This document shows positions 51,578 through 61,538 of a stretch of 64,000 nt of DNA, piece after piece (position 1 is the first letter of the stretch; each line of letters starts with the position of its first letter). The stretch is taken from the NCBI GenBank assembly GCA_905233425.1, contig CAJOEC010000011.1:1-64000 (forward strand), read 5' to 3'. The notes under the pieces were generated by a model, which ran no database searches, had not been told where the DNA came from, and saw only the letters and a list, made by a program, of their open reading frames with translations. The DNA is from an uncultured Prevotella sp. GTDB lineage: Bacteria > Bacteroidota > Bacteroidia > Bacteroidales > Bacteroidaceae. The position numbers were made by a program, and so were the translations under genes.

Positions 51578-52606
51578 ATGGCTGTTGATAACACCATAAA
51601 GTGGTTTGTCATGACGCATTATGAGATGAAACGTTTCATGGAGTGGCTCAAAACCGAGAATGCCCAGCGTCTGAGTAAAGGAGAGACTATTATAGAGCCT
51701 TTCTGTCCCCGTGATTTCCTGAAGGAAACGGAAGGCGCGGTGTCAGACGATTTTGCCAACATTGTGTTCCTCAAGACCACCGAGAGTGACATCAGCAATC
51801 TGGTGAACAACCAGAAGAATATTATGCCGAGGCTTCGCTTGAGGCACTATTTGGACACTAACGGCACCAAGGCCACCGTTTCTGACTCAACAATGCAGGC
51901 ATTTTTGCAGGCCTGTATCAAATATCGCGGACACTTCGAGATCATTCCTCCTGTCAGTAGTATCGAGGTCACGGATAAGGTGAAGATAATTAGCGGTCCG
52001 TTTGCCGGACATGAAGCATCTGTAGAAAGGGTACAATTGTCGCGTGGCGCAATACAACTCGATTTGGCGATTGAATTGGTTTCTGGCGTGATGAACATCC
52101 GTATGTGCGATGTTGACAAGAACAAAGTGATGATTCTCAGTCGTGACTCGGCCGATGCCATCCGTACCGACTTCATCGAGTACACACAGAACCACCTTCT
52201 CGACATCTTGAAACACCGCGTCAATCGCGAGCAGGATGCCGACGTGAACCGGCGCGATGCCGACATGCTGACCCGCCTGTACCGTTATTGTAACCACGAG
52301 GTGAAGAACGAGGCTGCCCGTAACCATTTCCTGGCTCTCATGCTCATCTGTGCCCATCTGTGCCGTTATACGGCCGACGAAGGACAGCTGCGGGAAAAAG
52401 CGTTGGGCGTGCTTTCATGTATCAATCAGCGGAGCGAGTCGAAGGCTGCCACCGACACAAGGGCATATCTCTGGATAGCGCTCTACGTCTCAACCCAGAA
52501 CCCCGTCTACCGCGATGCCGCAAAGAAATATGTGCGCGACTACCAGCCCAAGTCCGAAAAGCTACGCAGCTTCGTGTCACTCATACGTAAAGGGCGCAAA
52601 GTTTAA
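51578..52606 (+). CDS. UpxY-type NusG-like antiterminator with C-terminal helical extension
   Basis: Residues ~1-110 form a NusG N-terminal-like domain (KWFVMTHYEMKRFMEWL, NIVFLKTTESDI, PRLRLRHYLD). Residues ~145-190 hold a KOW motif (DKVKIISGPFAGHEASVERV). This is the layout of UpxY/LoaP-type specialised NusG proteins, which bind RNA polymerase in the 5' leader of a long capsule operon and let it read to the end. A further ~140 residues of predicted helix (LTRLYRYCNHEVKNEAARNHF...) are not part of standard UpxY (~170-200 residues). It is first in the polysaccharide operon, with the Wza-like gene 24 bp downstream. Confidence 0.85.
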   Translation: MAVDNTIKWFVMTHYEMKRFMEWLKTENAQRLSKGETIIEPFCPRDFLKETEGAVSDDFANIVFLKTTESDISNLVNNQKNIMPRLRLRHYLDTNGTKATVSDSTMQAFLQACIKYRGHFEIIPPVSSIEVTDKVKIISGPFAGHEASVERVQLSRGAIQLDLAIELVSGVMNIRMCDVDKNKVMILSRDSADAIRTDFIEYTQNHLLDILKHRVNREQDADVNRRDADMLTRLYRYCNHEVKNEAARNHFLALMLICAHLCRYTADEGQLREKALGVLSCINQRSESKAATDTRAYLWIALYVSTQNPVYRDAAKKYVRDYQPKSEKLRSFVSLIRKGRKV

Positions 52607-52630
52607 CCTTTTTTGTTGAAAAGAGGTAAG

Positions 52631-53455
52631 ATGGAAAAATACATCTATTACATTTTATTTTTCGTCGTAGGTTGGTTAAGTAGCTGTTCCACTCCAAACA
52701 ATGTGGCCTATTTTCAAAATGCCGATGCCATACGTGGAATGACACTACAGAAAGAACAACCCTTCAGGTTGAGACCAAAAGATAAAATCAATATTGTGGT
52801 AAGCAGTACCGACCCAATGTTGGTAAACCAGTTCAACCTTACCTCTGTTTCCCATAACATGAATGCATTAGGTACCACTTTGGCACCACAAACATCGGTT
52901 GGCGGCAGTACAAGTGGAGCCTCTATTTTGGCATACACCGTTGATGAGCAGGGTGACATCAATTTCCCTGTTTTAGGAAGGGTCGCTGTGGGGGGTAAGA
53001 CACGCCAGGAAGTTGCCGCTTATTTAAGAGCCAGACTAATTGAGCGTGAATTGGTTCTTGACCCCATCGTGACAGTCGAATATGTCAATTTGGCGGTTAA
53101 TGTCCTTGGCGAGGTGAATCATCCCGGACGCATCAATGTACAAAAAGACTTTTTTACTATTCTTGATGCCATTGCCGCAGCTGGTGACTTGACCATCACA
53201 GGCCAGCGCGAGAACATCATGGTTATGCGTGAGGTAGATGGTGAAGATTTTACATACATTATCAATTTATGCGACCGTCAGGATATGCTCCTATCACCGG
53301 CTTATTATTTGCAGCAGAATGATGTTGTCTATGTGACGCCTAATTCTAAAAGACAACGAGAATCAAAATCTATAGGCAATACTTTCAACCAACCTTCTTT
53401 TTGGCTTTCGCTGGCCTCGTTTCTCACCACACTGGGAGCGCTGTTAATAAAATAA
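52631..53455 (+). CDS. Wza-like polysaccharide export lipoprotein
   Basis: The start is placed at ATG 52631 (MEKYIYYILFFVVGWLSSC) after an aagaggtaag purine stretch; the track's TTG is 18 bp earlier. Lipobox LSSCS. A poly_export domain (FRLRPKDKINIVVSSTDPM, YTVDEQGDINFPVLGRVAVGGKT) and a SLBB domain (VNVLGEVNHPGRINV...LDAIAAAGDLT) follow, and a C-terminal helix (FWLSLASFLTTLGALL) may span the outer membrane. It forms the outer-membrane channel for the exopolysaccharide, together with the Wzc-like protein encoded 6 bp downstream. Confidence 0.92.
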   Translation: MEKYIYYILFFVVGWLSSCSTPNNVAYFQNADAIRGMTLQKEQPFRLRPKDKINIVVSSTDPMLVNQFNLTSVSHNMNALGTTLAPQTSVGGSTSGASILAYTVDEQGDINFPVLGRVAVGGKTRQEVAAYLRARLIERELVLDPIVTVEYVNLAVNVLGEVNHPGRINVQKDFFTILDAIAAAGDLTITGQRENIMVMREVDGEDFTYIINLCDRQDMLLSPAYYLQQNDVVYVTPNSKRQRESKSIGNTFNQPSFWLSLASFLTTLGALLIK

Positions 53456-53461
53456 TCGGAA

Positions 53462-55633
53462 ATGGATAAACGTTCAGATAGTTTTGTCTCGATAGCCGAC
53501 TTATGGCGCATGTGCATTACGCGCTGGCGTTGGTTCGTGGCTTCTGTCTTTATTTGTCTGTTGTTTGCTGTCAGATACCTTATAGTCACACCGTTTCTGT
53601 ATACACGTACGGCCTCTATAATGCTTCATGAGGAGAATTTAGGAGAAAACGTTACAGATAAGAATAGTAAAGACTTTAATCAAATAGGTTTTGTAAAACA
53701 GAAGATCAATGTTCCTGATGTGGTACGTCACATAACTTCTCTTGAGACACTCTTGGAAGTCGTGAACCGTTTATATCCATCTATAGATGAAACGGAAAAG
53801 TTCGATATGGCCGTTGACATCCAGTCTCGTTTGTCGGCAGAGGTTGAGGAAAAAGGATCTTCCATCATTGACATGACCTATCGTGACTATTCAACAAAAG
53901 AGGCATCCAAAACACTTGAGTTGATTATTCAGGTGTATAATGAAAAATGGCTGCAGGAGAAACAGACCGTAATTCAAAACACCTCACATTTTATAGATTC
54001 ACGACTAAAATTACTCGAACGCGAACTGAGCATAGTAGATGATAGCATCTCGTCTTTCAAGAGTCGTTTCGGCATTACTGACCTTCAGCGTGTAAGCGAT
54101 GTTTATCTTCAACAGCAAAGCCGTCTGGATGCCGACATATTGAGGTTGGCAAACGAAAAAGCAATGGCCGAATATATTCGTAGTCTGCTGGAAGACAAAT
54201 CATCACCCAACCAACTGCTTTTAGTCAATTCCGGTATAAACAATGGTTTGATTGAGTCTCAGATTACGTCATATAACAGTCTGTTGATACAGATGCAAAG
54301 CCATTTGGATTACACATCTGGACAGAACCCACTGATGATTAATCTTGAGAAGGAGCTAAACAGTCTGAGGAAGAATATACTTGCGAATGTAATAAATCAT
54401 ATTCGCACCATTGACATTCAACTAAAATCCATGCATGACTATCATAGCGAAACAGCTTCAAAGATTTCTTCCAACCCCTCTCAAGCTAAGCATCTTATTT
54501 CTATTGAGCGCGAGCAAAAGGTAAAGGAAAGTCTCTATATGTATTTGCTTCAGAAGAAGGAAGAGAACGAAATAAGTCTGACGTATAAAACTGCTCCCTC
54601 ACAGATTATTGACTTTCCTAACGGTAGTGGCAAGCCGACTTCGCCAAACAGGATTGTTGTACTATTGGGAGCTGTCCTATTGGGCGTATTGATGCCATTA
54701 ACCTATTTCTTCCTTCGCGCCTCATTTGATGAAAGCGTGCGTGACCGCCATGATATAGAGATCAACAGCGACATCCCATTCATTGGCGAAGTTCCTTATT
54801 CAGGCCGTGAGCACAGCTTAGACAGTCTGTTGATGCGATTTGGAATAGGTCGCAAAGCCAAATCTGGTGGCATCGTTGTAGGTCCAGATTTGCTCAATGC
54901 CTCTAATGAGGCGTTCCGTGTTTTGCGAAATAATATGGATTCTATTGTGGCTATCAAGTCACCTGATAATAGTGGCAGGGTCTATCTCCTTAAATCTACA
55001 GAGATTGAGGTCGGTAAGACCTTTATAGGTATGAATCTGGCATTGATTCATGCTATTGGCGGACAGCGTGTTCTTTTCATCGACGGTGACTTGCGTCAGG
55101 CCTCTGCCTCACGACTATGGCGAACGCCGTTGTTTGGCTTAACCGACTATCTTAGTGGCGAAGAAAGTGACTTTCGCAAGCTGCTGTGGCATCCAGAAGA
55201 CTTTCCCACGATGGATGTTCTGCCGGCTGGTGCCCTGCCTACTAATCCAACAGAGCTGTTACAAAGTCCGTTGCTCAAAGAGCTTCTCGATACTGTGAAA
55301 CAGCAATATGACAGTATCTTTATCGACAGCCCGTCTGCCGGAATTTTGGCCGATGCCGACATTATGGAGCGTATTGTTGATTGTTCGTTACTTATCATTC
55401 GGGCTGGTCGCGTCAACCGCCACCGATTAAACGATTTCAGTCCTATTCAGATTATTAACGGCACAAGCAAACCTCAATATTTTATCCTGAACGGCGTAAA
55501 CGTTCATGTACGTTATGGTTATGCGTATTCGCACAAGTACAAACGTACTGAAGAAGAAAAAAACACAGTGGAAATAAGTAAAAAGACCATCTTACTGAAT
55601 AAGATTATATTTAGAAAGAAACAAGAGACTTAA
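53462..55633 (+). CDS. Wzc-like chain-length regulator and BY-type tyrosine kinase
   Basis: The Wzz-like periplasmic domain lies between two membrane helices (~20-43 and ~397-420), with coiled-coil in between. The cytoplasmic kinase domain spans ~470-690: Walker A-like [10 protein letters not shown] (unusual EIEVGKT instead of GEGKT), Walker A' [10 protein letters not shown], and Walker [11 protein letters not shown]. The C-terminus has a Tyr-containing cluster ([13 protein letters not shown]), the expected autophosphorylation site. It controls polymer length and export in the inner membrane. The phosphatase at 21862 could be its opposite number, but is distant. Confidence 0.92.
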   Translation: MDKRSDSFVSIADLWRMCITRWRWFVASVFICLLFAVRYLIVTPFLYTRTASIMLHEENLGENVTDKNSKDFNQIGFVKQKINVPDVVRHITSLETLLEVVNRLYPSIDETEKFDMAVDIQSRLSAEVEEKGSSIIDMTYRDYSTKEASKTLELIIQVYNEKWLQEKQTVIQNTSHFIDSRLKLLERELSIVDDSISSFKSRFGITDLQRVSDVYLQQQSRLDADILRLANEKAMAEYIRSLLEDKSSPNQLLLVNSGINNGLIESQITSYNSLLIQMQSHLDYTSGQNPLMINLEKELNSLRKNILANVINHIRTIDIQLKSMHDYHSETASKISSNPSQAKHLISIEREQKVKESLYMYLLQKKEENEISLTYKTAPSQIIDFPNGSGKPTSPNRIVVLLGAVLLGVLMPLTYFFLRASFDESVRDRHDIEINSDIPFIGEVPYSGREHSLDSLLMRFGIGRKAKSGGIVVGPDLLNASNEAFRVLRNNMDSIVAIKSPDNSGRVYLLKSTEIEVGKTFIGMNLALIHAIGGQRVLFIDGDLRQASASRLWRTPLFGLTDYLSGEESDFRKLLWHPEDFPTMDVLPAGALPTNPTELLQSPLLKELLDTVKQQYDSIFIDSPSAGILADADIMERIVDCSLLIIRAGRVNRHRLNDFSPIQIINGTSKPQYFILNGVNVHVRYGYAYSHKYKRTEEEKNTVEISKKTILLNKIIFRKKQET

Positions 55634-55664
55634 TAAATTCACACTTTATAATCCTTTGTTATAT

Positions 55665-56168
55665 ATGTATTCAGTCCATCCATCAAGCTACATTGATGAT
55701 AACGTCACCATAGGCGACGGCACTAAGATATGGCATTTCTGCCACGTACAAAGTGGAGCCGTGATAGGCGAGAACTGCTCGTTCGGGCAGAATGTGAATA
55801 TCGGCAATAACGTGAAAATTGGAAACGGCGTGCGCATACAGAATAACGTCTCTGTCTACGAAGGCGTGGAACTTGAAGACAACGTGTTCTGCGGCCCATC
55901 GTGTGTGTTCACCAATGTCCTTGTGCCGCGTGCTCATTTTCCTGTCCATGGGAAGTATAACAAAACATTGGTAAAAGAGGGCGCATCATTAGGAGCCAAC
56001 TGTACCATTGTCTGTGGTCATACCATCGGCCGGGGGGCTATGATTGCTGCCGGAGCCGTAGTTACTAAAGACGTACCCGACTTTGCTTTGATGGCTGGTG
56101 TGCCCGCCCGCCAAATCGGCATCGTCAACGAGCAGGGCGAGATTATTGAAAGAGTGAAAAGTGAATAG
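55665..56168 (+). CDS. Left-handed beta-helix sugar acetyltransferase (WbpD-like)
   Basis: Start at ATG 55665 ([23 protein letters not shown]); the TTG used by the track is 9 bp upstream. Hexapeptide repeats run through the protein ([44 protein letters not shown]). It matches UDP-2-acetamido-3-amino-2,3-dideoxy-glucuronate N-acetyltransferases of the WbpD type. The aminotransferase partner follows with an overlapping repeat-filled junction. It probably makes an N-acetylated amino sugar for the polymer. Confidence 0.88.
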   Translation: MYSVHPSSYIDDNVTIGDGTKIWHFCHVQSGAVIGENCSFGQNVNIGNNVKIGNGVRIQNNVSVYEGVELEDNVFCGPSCVFTNVLVPRAHFPVHGKYNKTLVKEGASLGANCTIVCGHTIGRGAMIAAGAVVTKDVPDFALMAGVPARQIGIVNEQGEIIERVKSE

Positions 56169-56184
56169 TGAAAAGTTAAAAGTT
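56147..56184. repeat. 7-bp-period repeat at the acetyltransferase/aminotransferase junction
   Basis: agagtga/aaagtga/atagtga/aaagtta/aaagtta: heptamers run from within the acetyltransferase 3' end to the ATG at 56185. Confidence 0.6.
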
Positions 56185-57318
56185 ATGCAATTCAGAGATT
56201 TAGCGAAACAATATCAGATACTAAAGGCTGATATTGATAATGCCATGCTGAACGTGGCTTCAGGTGCTCATTATATCATGGGACCACAAGTAAAAGAGTT
56301 GGAACAAGAACTCGCTGACTATACAGGCGTGAAACACTGCCTGACATGTGCCAACGGAACCGATGCCCTGACACTGGCACTGAAAGCATGGGGTGTCGGG
56401 CCTGGTGACGCCGTGTTTGTGCCCGATTTTACCTTTTTTGCTTCTGCCGAGGTGGTGGCATTGGAAGGTGCTACACCTATATTTGTTGATGTTGATGATG
56501 TCACTTTTAATATAGACGCGGAAAGCTTAGAGAATGCTGTCCGGCAGACATCAAAAGAAGGGAAACTCACTCCGAAGGTAGTGGTAGCCGTCGACTTGTT
56601 CGGCCTTCCTGCCAACTATCCTTTGGTCAAAGCTGTGGCCAAGAAGTATAATCTCCTGATATTGGAAGACGGCGCCCAGGGGTTCGGCGGCAGCATCAAC
56701 GGCCAGAAAGCCTGCTCTTTTGGTGACATCGCCACTACATCCTTCTTCCCAGCCAAGCCTCTTGGCTGTTATGGCGACGGCGGTGCTGTATTCACCAACA
56801 ACGACGAATGGGCACAGCTGATGAATTCCTATCGCGTACACGGAAAAGGCACCGATAAGTACGACAATGTGCGTATCGGTTTGAACTCACGTCTCGACAC
56901 GATGCAGGCAGCCATCTTGCAAGTGAAGCTACACGCTTTCGACAAGGAGGTGGAGCTTGTAAACAAGGCAGCCCGTCATTACACGGAGCTGCTGAAAGAC
57001 CATGTCAAGACACCCGTCATACCCGACGGCTTCGGTTCCAGCTGGGCACAATACACCATCCAGCTGCCTAACGAGGCAAAACGTAACGAACTTCAGCAAA
57101 AGCTGAAAGACGCTGGCATACCCTCGATGGTCTACTATCCCAAGCCCATGCACCAGCAAACCGCATTTAAGAATGCACAATGCACAATGCACAATGCTCA
57201 ATTAAATTGTGAAGTAGCCGAAAGATTATGCGGAACTGTCCTCTCCCTGCCCATGCACCCCTATATTGAGTCATCGGATATCGAGTTCATCTGTTCCACA
57301 TTTATTGCAACATTATAA
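56185..57318 (+). CDS. DegT/DnrJ/EryC1-family sugar aminotransferase (WbpE-like)
   Basis: The track starts at a GTG inside the heptamer repeat; ATG 56185 (MQFRDLAKQYQ) is the typical start of the family. The PLP site is visible: NGTDALTLAL, ILEDGAQGFGG (Asp) and TSFFPAKPLGCYGDGGA (Lys). It transfers an amino group to a 3-keto UDP-sugar, the step before the WbpD-type acetylation. The oxidase and dehydrogenase for that pathway are not in the window. AFKNAQCTMHNAQLNCE (~330-346) comes from a 7-bp-period repeat (gcacaat units) and looks like an inserted loop. Confidence 0.9.
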   Translation: MQFRDLAKQYQILKADIDNAMLNVASGAHYIMGPQVKELEQELADYTGVKHCLTCANGTDALTLALKAWGVGPGDAVFVPDFTFFASAEVVALEGATPIFVDVDDVTFNIDAESLENAVRQTSKEGKLTPKVVVAVDLFGLPANYPLVKAVAKKYNLLILEDGAQGFGGSINGQKACSFGDIATTSFFPAKPLGCYGDGGAVFTNNDEWAQLMNSYRVHGKGTDKYDNVRIGLNSRLDTMQAAILQVKLHAFDKEVELVNKAARHYTELLKDHVKTPVIPDGFGSSWAQYTIQLPNEAKRNELQQKLKDAGIPSMVYYPKPMHQQTAFKNAQCTMHNAQLNCEVAERLCGTVLSLPMHPYIESSDIEFICSTFIATL

Positions 57319-57335
57319 AGACAAGCTGCCGACGT

Positions 57336-58235
57336 ATGAAAGTTAGTATAAAGGGCAAATTAAACCGAATACCTGATTTGAATGATTTCCTCGACGACTG
57401 GAATCATGAGATGCAGGTTGGCGACCAGCTGGATTGCGTGGCCGTAACAAGCCATCAGGAGTTCGACGCGATAAAGAGACGGTTCCCTCTTGGCATTGGA
57501 AGCCTCTTTGTCGGTTTGACATACGTTTGGCATGAAATGCTTCCAAAGATAAAGGCTACCCGAAAGATGTATTACTTCTTGTCAGGTAAACGCCATCGCA
57601 CTTACAGCCGCACAGAGATTCTTGGCCGAATATCCAGGGCAGGCTTCAAGATTGAGAAAGAGGAGAATCTCAACGGCTCTTTGCATGTAGTTGCCAAGAA
57701 GAGGTCTGAGCCATTAGAAAGGAATGAGACCTGCGATTCGCCCATTTTGAAAATGAAGCGTACTGGCAAAGACGGCAAATTGATAGAGGTCTACAAATTC
57801 AGGACGATGCACAGTTATTCGCAGTATATACAAGACTATGTGTACGAACTGAACAAGCTGGATCACTCTGGCAAGCTGACCGATGACTTCCGTGTCAACG
57901 TTTGGGGACGTCTTTTCCGTTCTGCATGGCTTGATGAACTGCCCATGCTCATAAATGTATTCAAGGGCGACATGAAATGGGTGGGTGTCCGTCCGCTGAC
58001 CGAACATTTCTTCTCACTCTACACCCCCGAGATGCAGGAACTTCGCAGTAAAGTGAAGCCTGGCATGCTGCCACCCTTCTATTACGAAAAGAAGACACCC
58101 ATCGGTCTTGACGAAATCCAGGCTTCAGAGCGTCGCTATATCGAAGCCTACTTGGATCATCCTTTCCGCACCGACTGGAAGTACTTCTGGGGCACAGTCT
58201 TTAACATTCTGGCAAGAAGTAAGAGCAGTAAATAA
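57336..58235 (+). CDS. Sugar-1-phosphate transferase (polyprenyl-P glycosyl-1-P transferase family) without N-terminal membrane helices
   Basis: The C-terminal half has the bacterial sugar-transferase core: LIEVYKFRTMHSYSQY, the catalytic Asp-Glu in WLDELPMLINVFKGD and GVRPLTEH. This family starts polymer synthesis by loading a sugar phosphate on undecaprenyl phosphate. The first ~120 residues are unusual: no membrane helix, but a soluble-looking segment (HEMQVGDQLDCVAVTSHQEF, YSRTEILGRISRAGFKIEKEENL). Related Bacteroidetes enzymes of this two-part type are, as I recall, known. It may depend on the amphipathic C-terminal helices for membrane contact. It starts 17 bp after the aminotransferase. 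Confidence 0.85.
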   Translation: MKVSIKGKLNRIPDLNDFLDDWNHEMQVGDQLDCVAVTSHQEFDAIKRRFPLGIGSLFVGLTYVWHEMLPKIKATRKMYYFLSGKRHRTYSRTEILGRISRAGFKIEKEENLNGSLHVVAKKRSEPLERNETCDSPILKMKRTGKDGKLIEVYKFRTMHSYSQYIQDYVYELNKLDHSGKLTDDFRVNVWGRLFRSAWLDELPMLINVFKGDMKWVGVRPLTEHFFSLYTPEMQELRSKVKPGMLPPFYYEKKTPIGLDEIQASERRYIEAYLDHPFRTDWKYFWGTVFNILARSKSSK

Positions 58236-58251
58236 GGCTGATTGAGAAGGA

Positions 58252-59601
58252 ATGTTGTATAGATTGCATAATAACATCTTCATTGTAGGCCTGTTGACTT
58301 TATGTTTTCTTGCTGTTATGTCATCGGGGCGTGCATTATGTGCCATCACCCCTGTTACGATGTTTGCTTTTATTACGCAGGTGGCACTACTTCTATGGTA
58401 TTCTCATGAAGACATTAATTCCTATTCGGAAAAGGAGTTGTTTCAAACAGTGCTTGTTTATAGCTTTTTGATAGCAGGTTTAATAATAGTCACCTCCAAT
58501 TTCTTATTAGGAGAAGAATTTCTGTGGGAAGATCCCGATGGGGTTTTCTATTATGAAGAAGGTCTGAGGTCTATAGATATGGGACTCCCAGAAAATGTAA
58601 CACGAATCATTTCGAGATTTGGATTTGATGACTGGGGAGCACTTATATTAAGTGCCTTTATGATGTATATTATTCCTTCCAATCTTTTTATGAACGCTTT
58701 ACATGTTCTGACAGGAGCCATCTCCGCGGTGCTGTTGTTTCGCATAGGAAAGCGTTTGATGCCTGAGAAATATGCTTTCATTGCAGGTTTAGCATACGGA
58801 ACATCATCCTATCTCATAATGTTCCATTGTACATATCTTAAGGAGTCGGTCTTTACCTTTTTAGTGATATGCGCAATGTATAACTTTTATAAGGCTATAG
58901 TTGATAAAAAAAATGGGTCATTGATTATTGTTTTTGTATTCCTCCTTATTATGGTTTTCTACAGACCCGCAGTTGTCGCTTTTCTCTTAGTCGGCTTTGT
59001 CGGTTACTACGCTGTCACTCAACATGGCAGCGCTCTGTCATTATTCCTATATGGTATGATTTTGGTGGGGTTAGTAGCCTCTATGGCTTTTTTGCAAAGT
59101 CAGATGGATCACTATACAGAAGGAGGCAACACTGACGAACTTCTTGCTGAAAATGGTTCCGCCAATTACTCTGGTGGATTTAACTATTTTGTGGGATGGT
59201 TTGCTTCATTATTTGGTCCATTTCCAACATTGTTTCCAAATGTCTCACTCGGCCCCAGGAACATGAATTTTTATGGTGCTGGGCTTACATACAAGTTGTT
59301 CTTGGTTGTTCCTTTATGGACAGGAGTCTATTTCGCAGTTAAGCGTTTCAATGCAATAATGATACCGATTGTTGGTTTTACTATTGTTGAGATGGCAGCT
59401 TCTGCATACGTGATGGCAAGTTTCGAACTGCGTAAGGTGATGTTACACATGCCTTTTATATACCCTCTCGCGTTTTATGGTCTCTACTGTTTGGAAAAGA
59501 ATAAAATAAAAGACACGTACAAACACCTATCAGAAATTACAGGCCACATTTTGGCCATTGGCATACTTCTTCTATGGAATGTAATTAAAGTTAAAGGATA
59601 A
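58252..59601 (+). CDS. Polytopic membrane protein of the polysaccharide locus (GT-C-like or Wzy-like)
   Basis: About 10-11 membrane helices. A loop after the third helix holds DPDGVFYYEEGLRSIDMG, which resembles the acidic catalytic loop of GT-C glycosyltransferases; the overall size and position also fit a polymerase (Wzy). The later loop (DHYTEGGNTDELLAENGSANYSGG) is long and polar. Low G+C and codon use differ from the first half of the window. The stop overlaps the next ATG (TAATG), indicating coupling. Confidence 0.75.
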   Translation: MLYRLHNNIFIVGLLTLCFLAVMSSGRALCAITPVTMFAFITQVALLLWYSHEDINSYSEKELFQTVLVYSFLIAGLIIVTSNFLLGEEFLWEDPDGVFYYEEGLRSIDMGLPENVTRIISRFGFDDWGALILSAFMMYIIPSNLFMNALHVLTGAISAVLLFRIGKRLMPEKYAFIAGLAYGTSSYLIMFHCTYLKESVFTFLVICAMYNFYKAIVDKKNGSLIIVFVFLLIMVFYRPAVVAFLLVGFVGYYAVTQHGSALSLFLYGMILVGLVASMAFLQSQMDHYTEGGNTDELLAENGSANYSGGFNYFVGWFASLFGPFPTLFPNVSLGPRNMNFYGAGLTYKLFLVVPLWTGVYFAVKRFNAIMIPIVGFTIVEMAASAYVMASFELRKVMLHMPFIYPLAFYGLYCLEKNKIKDTYKHLSEITGHILAIGILLLWNVIKVKG

Positions 59602-60590
59602 TGACAAGAGTAAGTGTAATTATACCTGTATACAATGTAAAGCCATATCTGGAGCGTTGCCTTCAGTCTGTGCTAAGTCAGACACTCAAAGATATGGAAA
59701 TAATCTTAGTGGACGATGGAAGCACTGATGGTAGCGGAGAATTGGCCGATAAATTGGCGGTCACAGACTCTCGTGTTCGTGTTATCCACCAAAAGAATCA
59801 AGGAGTTTCTGTAGCACGAAACACTGGACTTCAGAATGCACAAGGAGAATATGTCGTGTTTATGGATTCCGATGATGAATGGTTATTACAAGACGGAATA
59901 GAAACACTTTTAGAGAAGAGTGAACGTGGGTGCGACTTGATTGTATTCAAAAGAGTAGACATTTGGAAAGAACATCGGGAAGCTTCCAATGATTATGATT
60001 TAGAAACCATCTCAAGATTACCAGACACATCTGCTGTTTTTAGTCATCTTGTTAAGACACAGCAGTTTCAATTCAGTGCATGCTTCATGATGACGCGCCG
60101 TCAGGTGTTAATAGATAACGGAATCTTCTTCCCCGTAGGAATAGTTGATGAAGATATAAGTTGGAACTTGCATTTATGGCAATGTGTTCATTCTGTTTCT
60201 TTTCATAACCTTCCTTTCTATGGATATCATCATAGAGCCAATAGTGTTACCACGACTTCTTCCATCCGTTCCTATCGAAGCAATAATCAAATCTTTACTC
60301 ATTGGAAAGCTCTCTGTCAGGAAGGATGCACGAATAAAACATCTATATTGATTTATCTGGCTAACATTTGGGTAAGTTTAGGATATCATCTATATTCCCT
60401 GAATGATGCCGACAAGCCTGAGGCCATTAGCATACTGAAGCGTCATAAAGACTTACTATTATACGCATCTACCCCAAAATCACGTCGCACCGCAATAATG
60501 GTAAAAATCATGGGGGTAAGGAATACTACAACAATTTTAGGACTATATTGGCGTTTGCGGACAAAAATCAAGAGAAATAACATTCAATGA
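59601..60590 (+). CDS. Family 2 glycosyltransferase
   Basis: GT-A fold signatures: VSVIIPVYNVKPYLERCLQSVLSQT, EIILVDDGSTDGSGELAD, VSVARNTGLQNAQGEYVVFMDSDDEW (DxD). It adds a sugar to the lipid-linked repeat unit on the cytoplasmic face. Length is typical. It overlaps both neighbours by 1-4 bases, so it is part of a tight operon. Confidence 0.93.
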   Translation: MTRVSVIIPVYNVKPYLERCLQSVLSQTLKDMEIILVDDGSTDGSGELADKLAVTDSRVRVIHQKNQGVSVARNTGLQNAQGEYVVFMDSDDEWLLQDGIETLLEKSERGCDLIVFKRVDIWKEHREASNDYDLETISRLPDTSAVFSHLVKTQQFQFSACFMMTRRQVLIDNGIFFPVGIVDEDISWNLHLWQCVHSVSFHNLPFYGYHHRANSVTTTSSIRSYRSNNQIFTHWKALCQEGCTNKTSILIYLANIWVSLGYHLYSLNDADKPEAISILKRHKDLLLYASTPKSRRTAIMVKIMGVRNTTTILGLYWRLRTKIKRNNIQ

Positions 60591-61510
60591 AGATTCTTAT
60601 TGTAGCTAACCACAACAAAGGATATTTTGTACCCTTTATCGTTGAGCAAGTAGAAGCCCTGAAGCAGCTCGGGGTTGAGATTGAATATTACGGCGTACAT
60701 GGAAAAGGAATCATCGGATACCTTTCAAATAGGTCTGTGTTGAAGGCCAAGATTCGCGAGTATCGTCCTGACCTAATTCATGCTCACTACGGACTTAGCG
60801 GATTGTTGGCTAATTTACAAAGAAGAGTACCTGTAGTCACGACTTTCCACGGTAGTGATATTCACGAAGGTGGCAGAAATCTTTTTTTATCGAGATTAGC
60901 AATACGACTTTCTGCATATAACATTTTTGTTACTGAGAATCTACAGAAACAGGCTGGCTGTCATGGTAATAATCAGTGCGCCTTGCCCTGTGGAATAGAT
61001 ACTATTACTATTCACCCAATAGATAGAGCTGAAGCACGAAGACTGCTTGGATGGGAGGCTGACGGAAAATATGTACTCTTTGCCGGTGCTTTTGACAATG
61101 CTGTAAAAAACAGTTCTTTGGCAAAAGCTGCAACAGCATTGACCAAAGGCGTTCATCTGATTGAGATGCGTGGTTTTACTCGTGAACAGGTTAATCTGAT
61201 TATGAATGCGGCAAACTGTCTTCTGATGACCTCTTATCGAGAAGGTTCACCACAGGTTGTCAAAGAGGCATTGGAGTGTGGAACACCTATTGTTTCTGTT
61301 GATGTCGGTGACGTTAGAGAGATTACCGCAGGCATAGAAGGTTGCCATGTCACCTCGTATGATGCTCACGATATCGCTCATGCTATAAACCAGACTTTTT
61401 CTTTTCATGGTAAGACAACAGGCCGCCAACGTATTATAGAGCGAGGACTTTCTAATGAGCTTGTAGCTAAGCGTATTTTTGATATCTACAACAGTATTAT
61501 AAACAAATAA
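60587..61510 (+). CDS. Family 4 glycosyltransferase
   Basis: GT-B enzyme: N-terminal half with HAHYGLSGLLANLQRRVPVVTTFHGSDI, C-terminal half with the nucleotide-sugar-binding LLMTSYREGSPQVVKEALECGTPIVSVDVGDV (the E-x7-E motif). The ATGA overlap with the preceding gene shows coupling. Acceptor and donor cannot be told. Confidence 0.93.
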   Translation: MKILIVANHNKGYFVPFIVEQVEALKQLGVEIEYYGVHGKGIIGYLSNRSVLKAKIREYRPDLIHAHYGLSGLLANLQRRVPVVTTFHGSDIHEGGRNLFLSRLAIRLSAYNIFVTENLQKQAGCHGNNQCALPCGIDTITIHPIDRAEARRLLGWEADGKYVLFAGAFDNAVKNSSLAKAATALTKGVHLIEMRGFTREQVNLIMNAANCLLMTSYREGSPQVVKEALECGTPIVSVDVGDVREITAGIEGCHVTSYDAHDIAHAINQTFSFHGKTTGRQRIIERGLSNELVAKRIFDIYNSIINK

Positions 61511-61538
61511 TAGATTATTGACAGTGGGAGATGACAAC

